Below are positions 45,322 through 53,355 of a stretch of DNA of 64,000 nt, in pieces. This DNA comes from Mesorhizobium sp. B2-3-12 (lineage in GTDB: Bacteria > Pseudomonadota > Alphaproteobacteria > Rhizobiales > Rhizobiaceae), in assembly GCF_006442205.1 (NCBI RefSeq), contig NZ_VFVR01000004.1, forward strand, positions 62,001 to 126,000, written 5' to 3'. The notes under the pieces are model-generated. The model did not search any database. It had not been told where the DNA came from and worked only from the letters and a program-made list of their open reading frames with translations. The position numbers and the translations under genes were made by a program. The first letter of the stretch is position 1, and the number at the start of each line of letters is the position of its first letter.

Positions 45322-47016
45322 ATGCAATTCGATTACATCATTGTCGGCGGCGGCTCGGCTGGAGCCGTGCTTGCCAGCCGTCTTTCGGAAAACGGCACCA
45401 AAGAGGTGGCGCTCTTCGAAGCCGGACCCGACACCCCGCCGGACGATGTTCCAGACGTGATCGCCGACAGCTATCCCGGCCTTTCCTATTTCGATCCGAA
45501 ATACCACTGGACGGAACTGCGCGTCTTCAACCGCTCGCCCAAGCAGAACGCGCAAGTGGTCAAGACGGCCAAGCTCGAACAGGCCAGGGTGATGGGCGGC
45601 GGCTCCAGCATCAACGGCCAGTTCGCCGTGCGCGGCCTGCCGCATGACTATGACGAATGGCAAGGGCTCGGCCTGCCCGGATGGGGGTGGGACGGCATGC
45701 TGCCCTACCTCAAGAAGCTCGAGCGCGATCTCGACTTCGACGGCGAGCTTCACAACAAGACCGGGCGCATTCCGATCCGCCGCGTCTTTCCCCAGGATTG
45801 GGCAGGCTTCACCCGCTCCGTCCTCAAGGTAACAGAAAGCGAATATCCCTACCGGCCCGATTACAATGCCAGCTTCGAAGATGGCTCGTTCCCGCTGCCG
45901 CTGTCGAACGAGAACGACCGCCGCGTGTCGACGGCGATCGGCTATCTCGACAGCGCGGTGCGCGCGCGCAAGAACCTGCACATCTTCGCCAATGCCTTCG
46001 TCGAAGGGCTGGTGACCGAGGGAACGCGCATCACCGGCGCCAGGGTCACGATATCAGGCCAGACCAGGATCTACAACGCCGGTGAGACCATCGTTTCGGC
46101 CGGCGCCCTGCACTCGCCGGCCATCCTGCTGCGCGCCGGCATCGGGCCGGCCGCGCAATTGAAGCGGCTGGGCATCGAGGTGATCGCCGATCGTCCCGGT
46201 GTCGGCGAAAACCTCACCGACCACCCGCATCTGGCCGTCGGCGCGCATTTCAGGAAATCCGCGCGCCTCAAGCCCGGCCAGCGGCGCCATATCTTCCTGG
46301 GCGTCAGATACTCCTCCAACCACGCCGACTGCCACCCTGGCGACATGCTCCTGATGCCGGTCAACCGCGCCGGCTGGCATCCTCTTGGCAAGGCAATGGG
46401 GGCACTCAATGTCTGCGTCAACAAATCCTATTCGCGCGGCACGGTGACGTTGAAGTCGTCGGTCCAGACCGACGAGCCGATCGTCGATCTGAACCTTGCT
46501 TCCGATGGTCGCGACCTGATGCGCCTTGTCGATGGTTTCAAGCGCATCTGCAGGATCATGCAATCGCCCGACGTCCAGCAGCACGTCAACACCTGGTTCT
46601 TGGCCGGCTACAGCGACGAGGCGCGTGCGCTCAGCGTCCGCAAGCCGTCGAACTGGATCAAGACCGCGACCGCGGCCTACCTCTTCGATTATGCGCCCTT
46701 CTTTCGCGAGACCTTGCTCAAGCGCAAGTTCGGCACCACCGACCGCATCCAGGCGATGCTCGGCAATGAAGAGTTGATCACCGATTGGGTGAAGCAATCC
46801 GTCTGGTCGGGCTGGCATGTCTCGGGCACCTGCAAGATGGGCGCCGACGGCGATCCGCTGGCGGTGCTCGACGCCGAATGCCGCGTGCGCGGCGTGCAGG
46901 GCCTGAGCGTCGTCGATGCCTCGATCATGCCGACGATCGTCGCCGCCAACACCAACATCACCACCATCGCCATCGCTGAAAAGGCGGCGGACCTGATCCT
47001 GAATTCCCGACAGTAG
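45322..47016 (+). CDS. GMC-family FAD-dependent oxidoreductase (choline dehydrogenase-like)
   Basis: A 564-residue flavoprotein: DYIIVGGGSAGAVLASRLSE (FAD-binding), ARVMGGGSSINGQFAVRG (GMC signature 1), GALHSPAILLRAGIGP (signature 2), and the C-terminal SGTCKMG with NITTIAIAEKAADLI. The catalytic His of WHVSGTCKMG is present. It oxidises a primary or secondary alcohol. The gene sits between the aldehyde dehydrogenase and an HpaI-type aldolase in one run of genes. Confidence 0.9.
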   Translation: MQFDYIIVGGGSAGAVLASRLSENGTKEVALFEAGPDTPPDDVPDVIADSYPGLSYFDPKYHWTELRVFNRSPKQNAQVVKTAKLEQARVMGGGSSINGQFAVRGLPHDYDEWQGLGLPGWGWDGMLPYLKKLERDLDFDGELHNKTGRIPIRRVFPQDWAGFTRSVLKVTESEYPYRPDYNASFEDGSFPLPLSNENDRRVSTAIGYLDSAVRARKNLHIFANAFVEGLVTEGTRITGARVTISGQTRIYNAGETIVSAGALHSPAILLRAGIGPAAQLKRLGIEVIADRPGVGENLTDHPHLAVGAHFRKSARLKPGQRRHIFLGVRYSSNHADCHPGDMLLMPVNRAGWHPLGKAMGALNVCVNKSYSRGTVTLKSSVQTDEPIVDLNLASDGRDLMRLVDGFKRICRIMQSPDVQQHVNTWFLAGYSDEARALSVRKPSNWIKTATAAYLFDYAPFFRETLLKRKFGTTDRIQAMLGNEELITDWVKQSVWSGWHVSGTCKMGADGDPLAVLDAECRVRGVQGLSVVDASIMPTIVAANTNITTIAIAEKAADLILNSRQ

Positions 47017-47033
47017 CAAAGGACCTGAATTCC

Positions 47034-47816
47034 ATGCGCAAGAACAAGGTGAAAGACATCTGGGCCGCTGGCGGCGAAGTGGTGACCGGCTGGCTCGGCA
47101 TCCCCTCGTCGATTTCGGCCGAGCTGATGGCCCAACAGGGCTGGGACGCGCTGACCGTCGATCTCCAGCATGGCGCCACCGATTATGTCGACATGGTGCC
47201 GATGCTGCAGGCGATCTCGATCACCGACACCACGCCGATGGTGCGCGTGCCCTGGAACGACCCGGCGATCATCGGCAAGGTGCTCGATGCCGGTGCCTAT
47301 GGCGTGATCTGCCCGATGGTCAACACGGCGGAAGAAGCGGACGCGTTCGTCAAGGCCTGCCGCTATTTCCCCAAGGGCGGCCGCAGCGTCGGCCCGCTGC
47401 GCGCCTCGCTCTACGCCGGCGCGGACTATTTCCAGCACGCCAACGACACCGTCATCACCATGGCGATGATCGAGAGCGAGCAGGCGGTGAAGAACCTCGA
47501 AGACATACTGAAGACGCCCAACCTCGACGCCATTTTCGTCGGCCCCTCGGATCTCGCGGTGACGATGGGCGAGGCGCCCGGCTTCGATCCGCGCTATCCC
47601 GCGGTCTACGAGGCGATCGAATACATCGCCGCCAAATGCAAGGAGGCCGGCGTCATTCCGGGCATCCATTGCGGCTCGGTCGCCTATGGCGTGGACATGC
47701 GTAAGCTGGGCTACCGCTTCATGGCCTATCTCTCCGACTTCCGCATGCTGCAGCAGATGGTCTCGCGCTCGCTGCCGGCCTTCCGCGCCGGCACACCGAG
47801 CGCGATCGCGCCCTGA
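47034..47816 (+). CDS. HpcH/HpaI aldolase family protein
   Basis: A 260-residue class II aldolase that cleaves 2-keto-3-deoxy or 4-hydroxy-2-oxo acids to pyruvate and an aldehyde. Visible are DLQHGATDYVDM (the catalytic region that normally reads D.EHG), RVPWNDPAIIGKVLDAGA, metal Glu in MIESEQAV and metal Asp in GPSDLAVTMG. DLQHG in place of D.EHG is also seen in KDR-aldolase-like members. In this operon it could cleave a 4-hydroxy-2-oxoglutarate-like intermediate of hydroxyproline breakdown (inference). Confidence 0.88.
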   Translation: MRKNKVKDIWAAGGEVVTGWLGIPSSISAELMAQQGWDALTVDLQHGATDYVDMVPMLQAISITDTTPMVRVPWNDPAIIGKVLDAGAYGVICPMVNTAEEADAFVKACRYFPKGGRSVGPLRASLYAGADYFQHANDTVITMAMIESEQAVKNLEDILKTPNLDAIFVGPSDLAVTMGEAPGFDPRYPAVYEAIEYIAAKCKEAGVIPGIHCGSVAYGVDMRKLGYRFMAYLSDFRMLQQMVSRSLPAFRAGTPSAIAP

Positions 47817-47834
47817 TCTCCCGGATCGATCGCC

Positions 47835-49100
47835 ATGACACCGACAGGCACGCCGCGCGGCAAGGTCACGGTCATCGGCGCCGGCATCATCGGCGTCTGC
47901 ACCGCGAACTATCTGATCGAGCAGGGTTTTGCCGTCGAGGTGGTCGATCCGGCCTTGCCGGGCTCGGAGGAGCAATGCTCCTTCGGCAATGCCGGCGGCA
48001 TCTGCCCGGGATCCTGCATCCCGAATTCGATGCCCGGCGTGCTTCACAATGTGCCGAAATGGCTGATGGACCCGGAAGGGCCGTTGATCGTGCGGCTGGC
48101 CTATCTGCCGCACGCGCTGCCTTGGCTGCTGCGCTTCCTGGCCGCCAGCCGCAAGCCGCGCGTGGAGCAAATCTCGGCGGCGATGCGTGCGCTGCACCGC
48201 TACACATTCGAGTGCTACGAGCCGCTGATCAAGGCCGCCGGCTGCGAGGAGCTGTTGCAGAAACGCGGCCAGCTCTTCGTCCATGAAACGGCCGATGGAC
48301 CGGCAAAAGGTGCATACGGCCTCGGCCTGCGGCGCGAGCATGGCGTCAAGGTCGATATCCTCGACGCCGACGAAATCCGGCAGCTCGAACCGGCCCTGGC
48401 GCCGATCTTCAAGAGCGCCGTCTATCTGCCCGAGCAGGGACAGTGCCCCAACCCCGGTCGGCTTGTCGCGAAACTCGCCGAGCATGCGGCGCGTCAAGGT
48501 GCGCGTTTCGTCAGGGCAAAGGTGATCGGCTTCGACATGGCCGCCAATGGCCCATCGGCGCTGCGGCTCGAAGATGGAGGGCGCATGCCCGTCGAAACCG
48601 TGGTGCTGTGCGCCGGCGCCTGGTCGGGGGAGCTTGCCCGCAAGCTGGGCGACCGCATTCCGCTGGAGAGCGAGCGCGGCTACCACATCATGGCCAGGGG
48701 CGCCGATACGGGCCTGCGCATCCAGACCATCTCGGCCGACCGCAAATTCGTCGCCTCGCCGATGGAGGACGGCTTGCGGATCGCCGGCAACGTCGAGTTC
48801 GCCGGCCTGAAGGCGCCGGCGAACATGAACCGTGCGGATGTGCTCCTCAAGCAGGCGCGGCCGATGTTCAGGAGGCTGGAGGTCGGCGAGGTCACCCGTT
48901 GGATGGGTCATCGCCCCGGCACGCCCGACAGCATACCGGTCATCGACCGCGCGACGCGGGCCAGGAACGTCATCTACGCCTTCGGCCATGGCCATCAGGG
49001 CCTGATCGGCGGCGCGGTCACCGGCAAGATCGTGTCGCAACTCGCCGCTGGTCTGCCGCCGGTGATCGATCTCACGCCGTTCCGGGCGGATAGGTTCTGA
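47835..49100 (+). CDS. FAD-dependent D-amino-acid dehydrogenase (DadA/HypO-like)
   Basis: A 421-residue flavoenzyme with VTVIGAGIIGVCTANYLIEQG at the N-terminus, QCSFGNAGGICPGSCIP, PGRLVAKLAEHAARQGA, VVLCAGAWSGELAR and the C-terminal AFGHGHQGLIGGAVTGKIV. Members oxidise D-amino acids, including cis-4-hydroxy-D-proline, and pass electrons to the respiratory chain. With the epimerase 7 kb upstream this gives two consecutive steps of hydroxyproline catabolism, but specificity is not proven. Confidence 0.88.
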   Translation: MTPTGTPRGKVTVIGAGIIGVCTANYLIEQGFAVEVVDPALPGSEEQCSFGNAGGICPGSCIPNSMPGVLHNVPKWLMDPEGPLIVRLAYLPHALPWLLRFLAASRKPRVEQISAAMRALHRYTFECYEPLIKAAGCEELLQKRGQLFVHETADGPAKGAYGLGLRREHGVKVDILDADEIRQLEPALAPIFKSAVYLPEQGQCPNPGRLVAKLAEHAARQGARFVRAKVIGFDMAANGPSALRLEDGGRMPVETVVLCAGAWSGELARKLGDRIPLESERGYHIMARGADTGLRIQTISADRKFVASPMEDGLRIAGNVEFAGLKAPANMNRADVLLKQARPMFRRLEVGEVTRWMGHRPGTPDSIPVIDRATRARNVIYAFGHGHQGLIGGAVTGKIVSQLAAGLPPVIDLTPFRADRF

Positions 49101-49109
49101 GTGCTCAGA

Positions 49110-49128
49110 GCCTGCTTCACCAGCAGGC
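49110..49128 (+). terminator. Short stem-loop after the D-amino-acid dehydrogenase gene
   Basis: GCCTGCT and AGCAGGC (7-bp stem, 5-nt loop) are followed by CTTTCC. It is a weak intrinsic terminator candidate at the presumed end of the epimerase-importer operon. Confidence 0.45.
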
Positions 49129-49155
49129 CTTTCCGTCCTGCATGAAGGGAACGAC

Positions 49156-50598
49156 GTGACCGCGACCACAGACACACACGCCGTCGAGTCGATCGATCCG
49201 CAACGCGCCTACGCCGTTTTGATCTGCGATCTGATCGGCCTGCGTTTCGACGCCGACGGAAAGCCCGACCCTTCGGAGGTGAGTGCCCATATCGAAGCCA
49301 AGGGCGGCCGCTTTCATGCGACCGGACTTGCCGACAAGGATGCTCTCGAACGCGGGCGCGTTCATTTCTTCTACCAGCCGGATCTCAGCACCCGCGAGGA
49401 GCTGATCGTAGCCGCCGGCGACGGCCGCTATGATGCCGTCATTGCCGCCGCGACCTTCCTCCCCGCCGAAACCGTCTTTCCGCTGGCCGGCGTGCGGATC
49501 GGCGCCGGCACCGGCAATATGGGCTCGCGCTCGTGGGGTGGCGGCAGTGGCGAGGGCGGCACCGCCGTGCTGATGAACACGCCCGGCATCAACAGCCGCG
49601 CCACCGCCCAGATGGTGATGAAGGCGATCCTGAAAGTGCTGCCGGATCTGCCGGTCGACACGCTGCACAGCCGTGTCGCGCGAGGCGCCTTCGACACCGG
49701 CAGGGAACTGCGCGATTTTCCCACCGAAAAGCTCGAAGGCAAGACGATCGCCGTCATCGGTTACGGCAATATCGGCCGCGAGGTGGCCAAGCTCGCCCGC
49801 GCCTTCGGCATGCGGGTGGTGATCCATGCGCGGCCTCGGCATCGCGACTGGATAGAGGCCGAGGGCTTTGCCTTTGCGCCGAACCTTGCCGACGCGGCCG
49901 AAGGCGCCGATGTGCTCAGCGTCCATGTCGGCCTGGGCAAGCAGGATGCGCAGACCGGGCGCTACGCCAATGCCGGGCTCATCGGCGCGGACGTCCTGTC
50001 ACGCATGAACAAGGGCGCCGTGCTGGTCAACTACGATCGCGGCGAGCTTGTCGACATCGAGGCTCTTGATGAAGCTCTGAATACAGGCCGGCTACGCCAC
50101 GCCGCCATCGATGCCGATCTGTTCAGGGATGCCTCGACCGGCAGCCTGTCCGGCCCGATGCTGCCCTATCTCGGCCTCGTCGAGAAGCATGGCGCCAGGC
50201 TTGAGCTGCTGCCGCATGCCGCCGCCGACACCGATCATCCCTCGCGTGTCGCTGGCGCCAAACAGGCCGTTGACCAGATCTTCGACGTCATCCGCCGAAA
50301 CGCGGTGACGAATGCGAAAGGCACCGTGCCGCCGGGCTATATTTCCCTTGGCGCGACCACGCCCCCCGGCATCGGGCCGGTGACGGCGGGCCATTTTTTG
50401 AAACTGACGGCCAGCGACTGCGCTGAATTGGCGGATGTCTGCGATCGGCAAAGCCGGTTGTGGAAAGCGCTCTCGGATACCCCGCCTGCCGAACGGGGCA
50501 AGATTGTCGCCGGACAGGGCGACGAGCTTGTCCGGCTGATCGACCGCTTCTGCCTTCTGGCCGAGACCCTCCATCTCAGGGGGCCGTTTCAGCAATAG
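49156..50598 (+). CDS. D-isomer-specific 2-hydroxyacid dehydrogenase with a C-terminal extension
   Basis: A 480-residue NAD-dependent dehydrogenase. The nucleotide loop is GYGNIGREV, the catalytic Arg lies in NYDRGELVDIEAL, and the His in LPHAAADTD. Typical members have 310-340 residues; here about 95 extra residues follow the catalytic core, ending ...RFCLLAETLHLRGPFQQ, with no recognised domain. The canonical catalytic Glu region is not obvious. The start is GTG behind GAAGGGA. It is close to phosphoglycerate/erythronate dehydrogenase-like proteins only in the Rossmann part; the substrate is unknown. Confidence 0.82.
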   Translation: MTATTDTHAVESIDPQRAYAVLICDLIGLRFDADGKPDPSEVSAHIEAKGGRFHATGLADKDALERGRVHFFYQPDLSTREELIVAAGDGRYDAVIAAATFLPAETVFPLAGVRIGAGTGNMGSRSWGGGSGEGGTAVLMNTPGINSRATAQMVMKAILKVLPDLPVDTLHSRVARGAFDTGRELRDFPTEKLEGKTIAVIGYGNIGREVAKLARAFGMRVVIHARPRHRDWIEAEGFAFAPNLADAAEGADVLSVHVGLGKQDAQTGRYANAGLIGADVLSRMNKGAVLVNYDRGELVDIEALDEALNTGRLRHAAIDADLFRDASTGSLSGPMLPYLGLVEKHGARLELLPHAAADTDHPSRVAGAKQAVDQIFDVIRRNAVTNAKGTVPPGYISLGATTPPGIGPVTAGHFLKLTASDCAELADVCDRQSRLWKALSDTPPAERGKIVAGQGDELVRLIDRFCLLAETLHLRGPFQQ

Positions 50599-50615
50599 GC
50601 CGTCGCTGGAGTTTC

Positions 50616-52112
50616 TCAGTCCCGGGGACCGGCCACCATGCGGGCGACCCGCGTCATGTCGGTGCTCATCTCGCGGTCGTCGTCGAGCGGGCTGACGAGC
50701 GCGCGCACGGCGGCGAAGGTGCGTTGCGGTCCTTCGCCCATGCTGTCGACGACTCCGCGCAGCTCCACGCCCGTCGCCGCGAAGATCAACTCCATCGCAA
50801 CGAGGTAGCGCAGCCGCTCGACGATCTCGGCCGTCTTTGCCACCACGCGCGGCGCCATCGACGACTGGTCCTCGATGCCGTCCGAGACAGCCAGCGGGCT
50901 GAGCGACATCGGATTGGCCAGATGCCGGATTTCGGCTTCGAGCGCTGCGAGCGGTTTCTGCAGTTCCGCGTAGCCCTGGCGGCTGCCGCCTTTGGCGGAC
51001 AGGAAGCGCGGCAGCTCGGCAATCGTCGGCGACATCAGCTTCATGCAGCGGTTGGCTGTGCCGACCGCGCAATGCGCGAGCGCCTGGCCGAGATGCTCCC
51101 AGGCCAGCGTCATCGCCGTGAGGTCGAAATTGCCGTTCGAGACGACGCGTTCGTCTCCAGGCAGGATTACGGGGTTGTCGCCCGAATGGATGAGTTCGAT
51201 TTCGGTCGCCAGCTTCGCCTGTTCGAATGCATGCAGCAGGCCGCCCCAGACTTGCGGCACACAGCGATAGCTGAGCGGATCCTGGAGCCGCCGTGCCGCC
51301 TTGTCCTTCCACAGGCCGCTTCTTGCCAGTTCCTTGCGTAGCCGCGCACCGATCTCGCGCTGGCCGAAGGCCGGCCGGGCGGCGAGGGCATCGTCATCGA
51401 TCGCGGTGAGGGAAGAACGAAACGCCTCGTAGTTGAGCGCCACCGCAGCTAGCGCCCAGTCGATGAGATTGGCGACGTCTTCGAGACACAGGCACGCGGT
51501 GCCGGTTGACAGGCTGTTGGCGACGATGATGGCGTGGCCGTCCTTCTCGCGCAGGTCGAGCGGTTCGAGCCCGGCCAGCGCGAGCGCCTCGGCGGAAGGC
51601 ATGATCCTGCCCTGGAACTCGGTCTCGCCGTCGCCGCGCAGCGCCCGCGCCATGTGGCCGAGATGGGCGAGGTCCGCCGCCCCGATCGATCCCCAGGTGG
51701 GGATCACCGGATGGACGCCGGCGTTGAGCGCCGCCACGAGGCCCAAGACCACGCGTTCGGACGTGCCGGTGCCGCCGGCGGCCATGCCTGAAATGCGCGC
51801 GGTCATCAGCGCCCGCACCGCCTCGGTCGGAAGGGCGGGGCCGATCCCCATGCTGTGGCTGAGTGGAACGCTGTGCTGGAAGGCGATCAGATCGGTCTGC
51901 GCGAGCGGCGTGTCGACACAGGCGCCGAGGCCCGTCGTGACGCCGTACATCGGCTTGCCGAGCCCGGTCAGATGCTCGATGAGCGCGCGGCTCGCCCGGA
52001 TGCGGCGCATCGCCTCTTCGCCCAGCACCAGCCGCGCGTTGCGCCGTGCGATCTCGGCAACGTCGGCCGCGCTGAGCGGCTTGGCGTCGAGCAGTATCAT
52101 TCGAACTGTCAT
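50616..52112 (-). CDS. HAL/PAL/TAL-family protein lacking the MIO-forming triad
   Basis: A 498-residue protein of the aromatic amino-acid lyase fold: YGVTTGLG (Tyr56), QHSVPLSHSMG, QDPLSYRCVPQVWG and SGDNPVILPGD are in the correct order. The MIO segment, normally GSVGASGDLAPLAHMA, reads GSIGAADLAHLGHMA (residues 141-155), so the Ala-Ser-Gly that cyclises to the MIO prosthetic group is missing and one residue is deleted. NGTQ is also replaced by NSL. The protein therefore cannot work as a classical ammonia-lyase. It is not broken by stops or frameshifts. It sits tail to tail with the hydroxyacid dehydrogenase gene. Confidence 0.85.
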   Translation of the reverse strand: MTVRMILLDAKPLSAADVAEIARRNARLVLGEEAMRRIRASRALIEHLTGLGKPMYGVTTGLGACVDTPLAQTDLIAFQHSVPLSHSMGIGPALPTEAVRALMTARISGMAAGGTGTSERVVLGLVAALNAGVHPVIPTWGSIGAADLAHLGHMARALRGDGETEFQGRIMPSAEALALAGLEPLDLREKDGHAIIVANSLSTGTACLCLEDVANLIDWALAAVALNYEAFRSSLTAIDDDALAARPAFGQREIGARLRKELARSGLWKDKAARRLQDPLSYRCVPQVWGGLLHAFEQAKLATEIELIHSGDNPVILPGDERVVSNGNFDLTAMTLAWEHLGQALAHCAVGTANRCMKLMSPTIAELPRFLSAKGGSRQGYAELQKPLAALEAEIRHLANPMSLSPLAVSDGIEDQSSMAPRVVAKTAEIVERLRYLVAMELIFAATGVELRGVVDSMGEGPQRTFAAVRALVSPLDDDREMSTDMTRVARMVAGPRD

Positions 52113-52242
52113 GTCCCGCCTATATCCCGTGACCGGATGCCCGGGCCGATGGCGCGGCGGGCGTCACCGTTTGTGGCGGCTTGCTGGCTGGAGAGCAAGC
52201 CATTCCGATTATGACAATGGCAGGCGAGGGGAAATTCTGAAC

Positions 52243-53346
52243 TTAGGCGGATCGCTGCGCGACGGCGTCGGGAACCACCACCAGCTTGCCGACGAAATCC
52301 TTGGCGATGAAATCGGCCTGCGCCTGGTGGAAATCGGAGAGCTTGTAGACGCCGCCGACCAGCGGTCGGATCTTGCCTTCCTCGATATAGCGAACGATGC
52401 GGCGGAAATCGGCGCGCGTGCCCTGGCTCGAACCATGCAGTTGCAGCTGCTTGAGATACATGGTCCTGAGATCGAGCTGGACGACCGGGCCTGCAATCGC
52501 GCCGGCCGTGGTGTAGCGGCCCTCTGGTCGCAGGATGCGCAGCAGGTCGTTGAAGATCGCGCCGCCGACGAGATCGGCGACAACATCGATCGGTTGCCCG
52601 CCTGTCGCCTCCGCCACGGCTTGCGGCAGGTCGGCGACGCCACGGGTGATGACGGCCTCGGCGCCGATGTCGAGTACGGCCTGTTCCTTGCCCTTGCCGG
52701 CGATCGCATAGGGAATGGCGCCACGCGCCCGCGCTAGTTGCACGATGCCGGAACCGACGCCGCCGGAGGCGCCGGTGACCAGCACGCGCTCGCCAGCCTT
52801 CAGGCCAGCGCGTTCCAGCATCTGTTCGCCGGTAAGGTAGGCGCAGCAGAAGGTCGCGAGTTCGACCTCGCTCAAGGTGGTGTCGACGACATGCGCGTTG
52901 TCTGCTGGCACCACCTGATACTCGGCATAACCGCCATCGCGGCCGTGGCCCATATAGTCGATGTCGGCCAGCGAATCGTCGTCGCGGTTGTAGATGGAGA
53001 AATCGACCATCACCCGTTCGCCGATACGGTCGGGCGATACGCCTTCGCCGACGGCGGCAATGGTGCCGACAGTATCGGTGCCCTGGATGCGCGGGAAAAC
53101 AAGCGTATTGCCCTGCCTTCGCCAGGTCGACACCGCGCCGGCATCTTCCTCGGTGCCATAGGCGCCCTGGCGCACCCAGACATCGGTGTTGTTCATCCCG
53201 CAAGCGCTGACCCTTATGAGCACTTCACCTGAAGCGGGGACAGGCACTTTGACATCGGTGCGGTAGACGAGTTTTTCAGGTCCGCCATGCCCGGTGAGCA
53301 GCACGGCGGCCATGGTGGCGGGGAGGGTTTTGGTCATGGCATTCAT
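52243..53346 (-). CDS. Zinc-type alcohol dehydrogenase-like / quinone oxidoreductase family protein (MDR)
   Basis: A 367-residue MDR protein. RVSACGMNNTDVWVRQGAYG, the VTGASGGVGSGIVQLARARGA cofactor region and a C-terminal LVVVPDA are visible. The four-Cys structural zinc lobe of classical alcohol dehydrogenases is absent. It lies 9 bp after the doeD-like gene, so it is part of the doeC-doeD transcript. No role for such a gene in ectoine breakdown is established to my knowledge. Confidence 0.87.
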   Translation of the reverse strand: MNAMTKTLPATMAAVLLTGHGGPEKLVYRTDVKVPVPASGEVLIRVSACGMNNTDVWVRQGAYGTEEDAGAVSTWRRQGNTLVFPRIQGTDTVGTIAAVGEGVSPDRIGERVMVDFSIYNRDDDSLADIDYMGHGRDGGYAEYQVVPADNAHVVDTTLSEVELATFCCAYLTGEQMLERAGLKAGERVLVTGASGGVGSGIVQLARARGAIPYAIAGKGKEQAVLDIGAEAVITRGVADLPQAVAEATGGQPIDVVADLVGGAIFNDLLRILRPEGRYTTAGAIAGPVVQLDLRTMYLKQLQLHGSSQGTRADFRRIVRYIEEGKIRPLVGGVYKLSDFHQAQADFIAKDFVGKLVVVPDAVAQRSA

Positions 53347-53355
53347 GGGTCGGTC

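Noticed and set aside
46689-49175. An 828-codon open frame on the minus strand opposite the GMC, aldolase and DadA-like genes
   Set aside because: It is a low-complexity shadow of three well-supported plus-strand genes.
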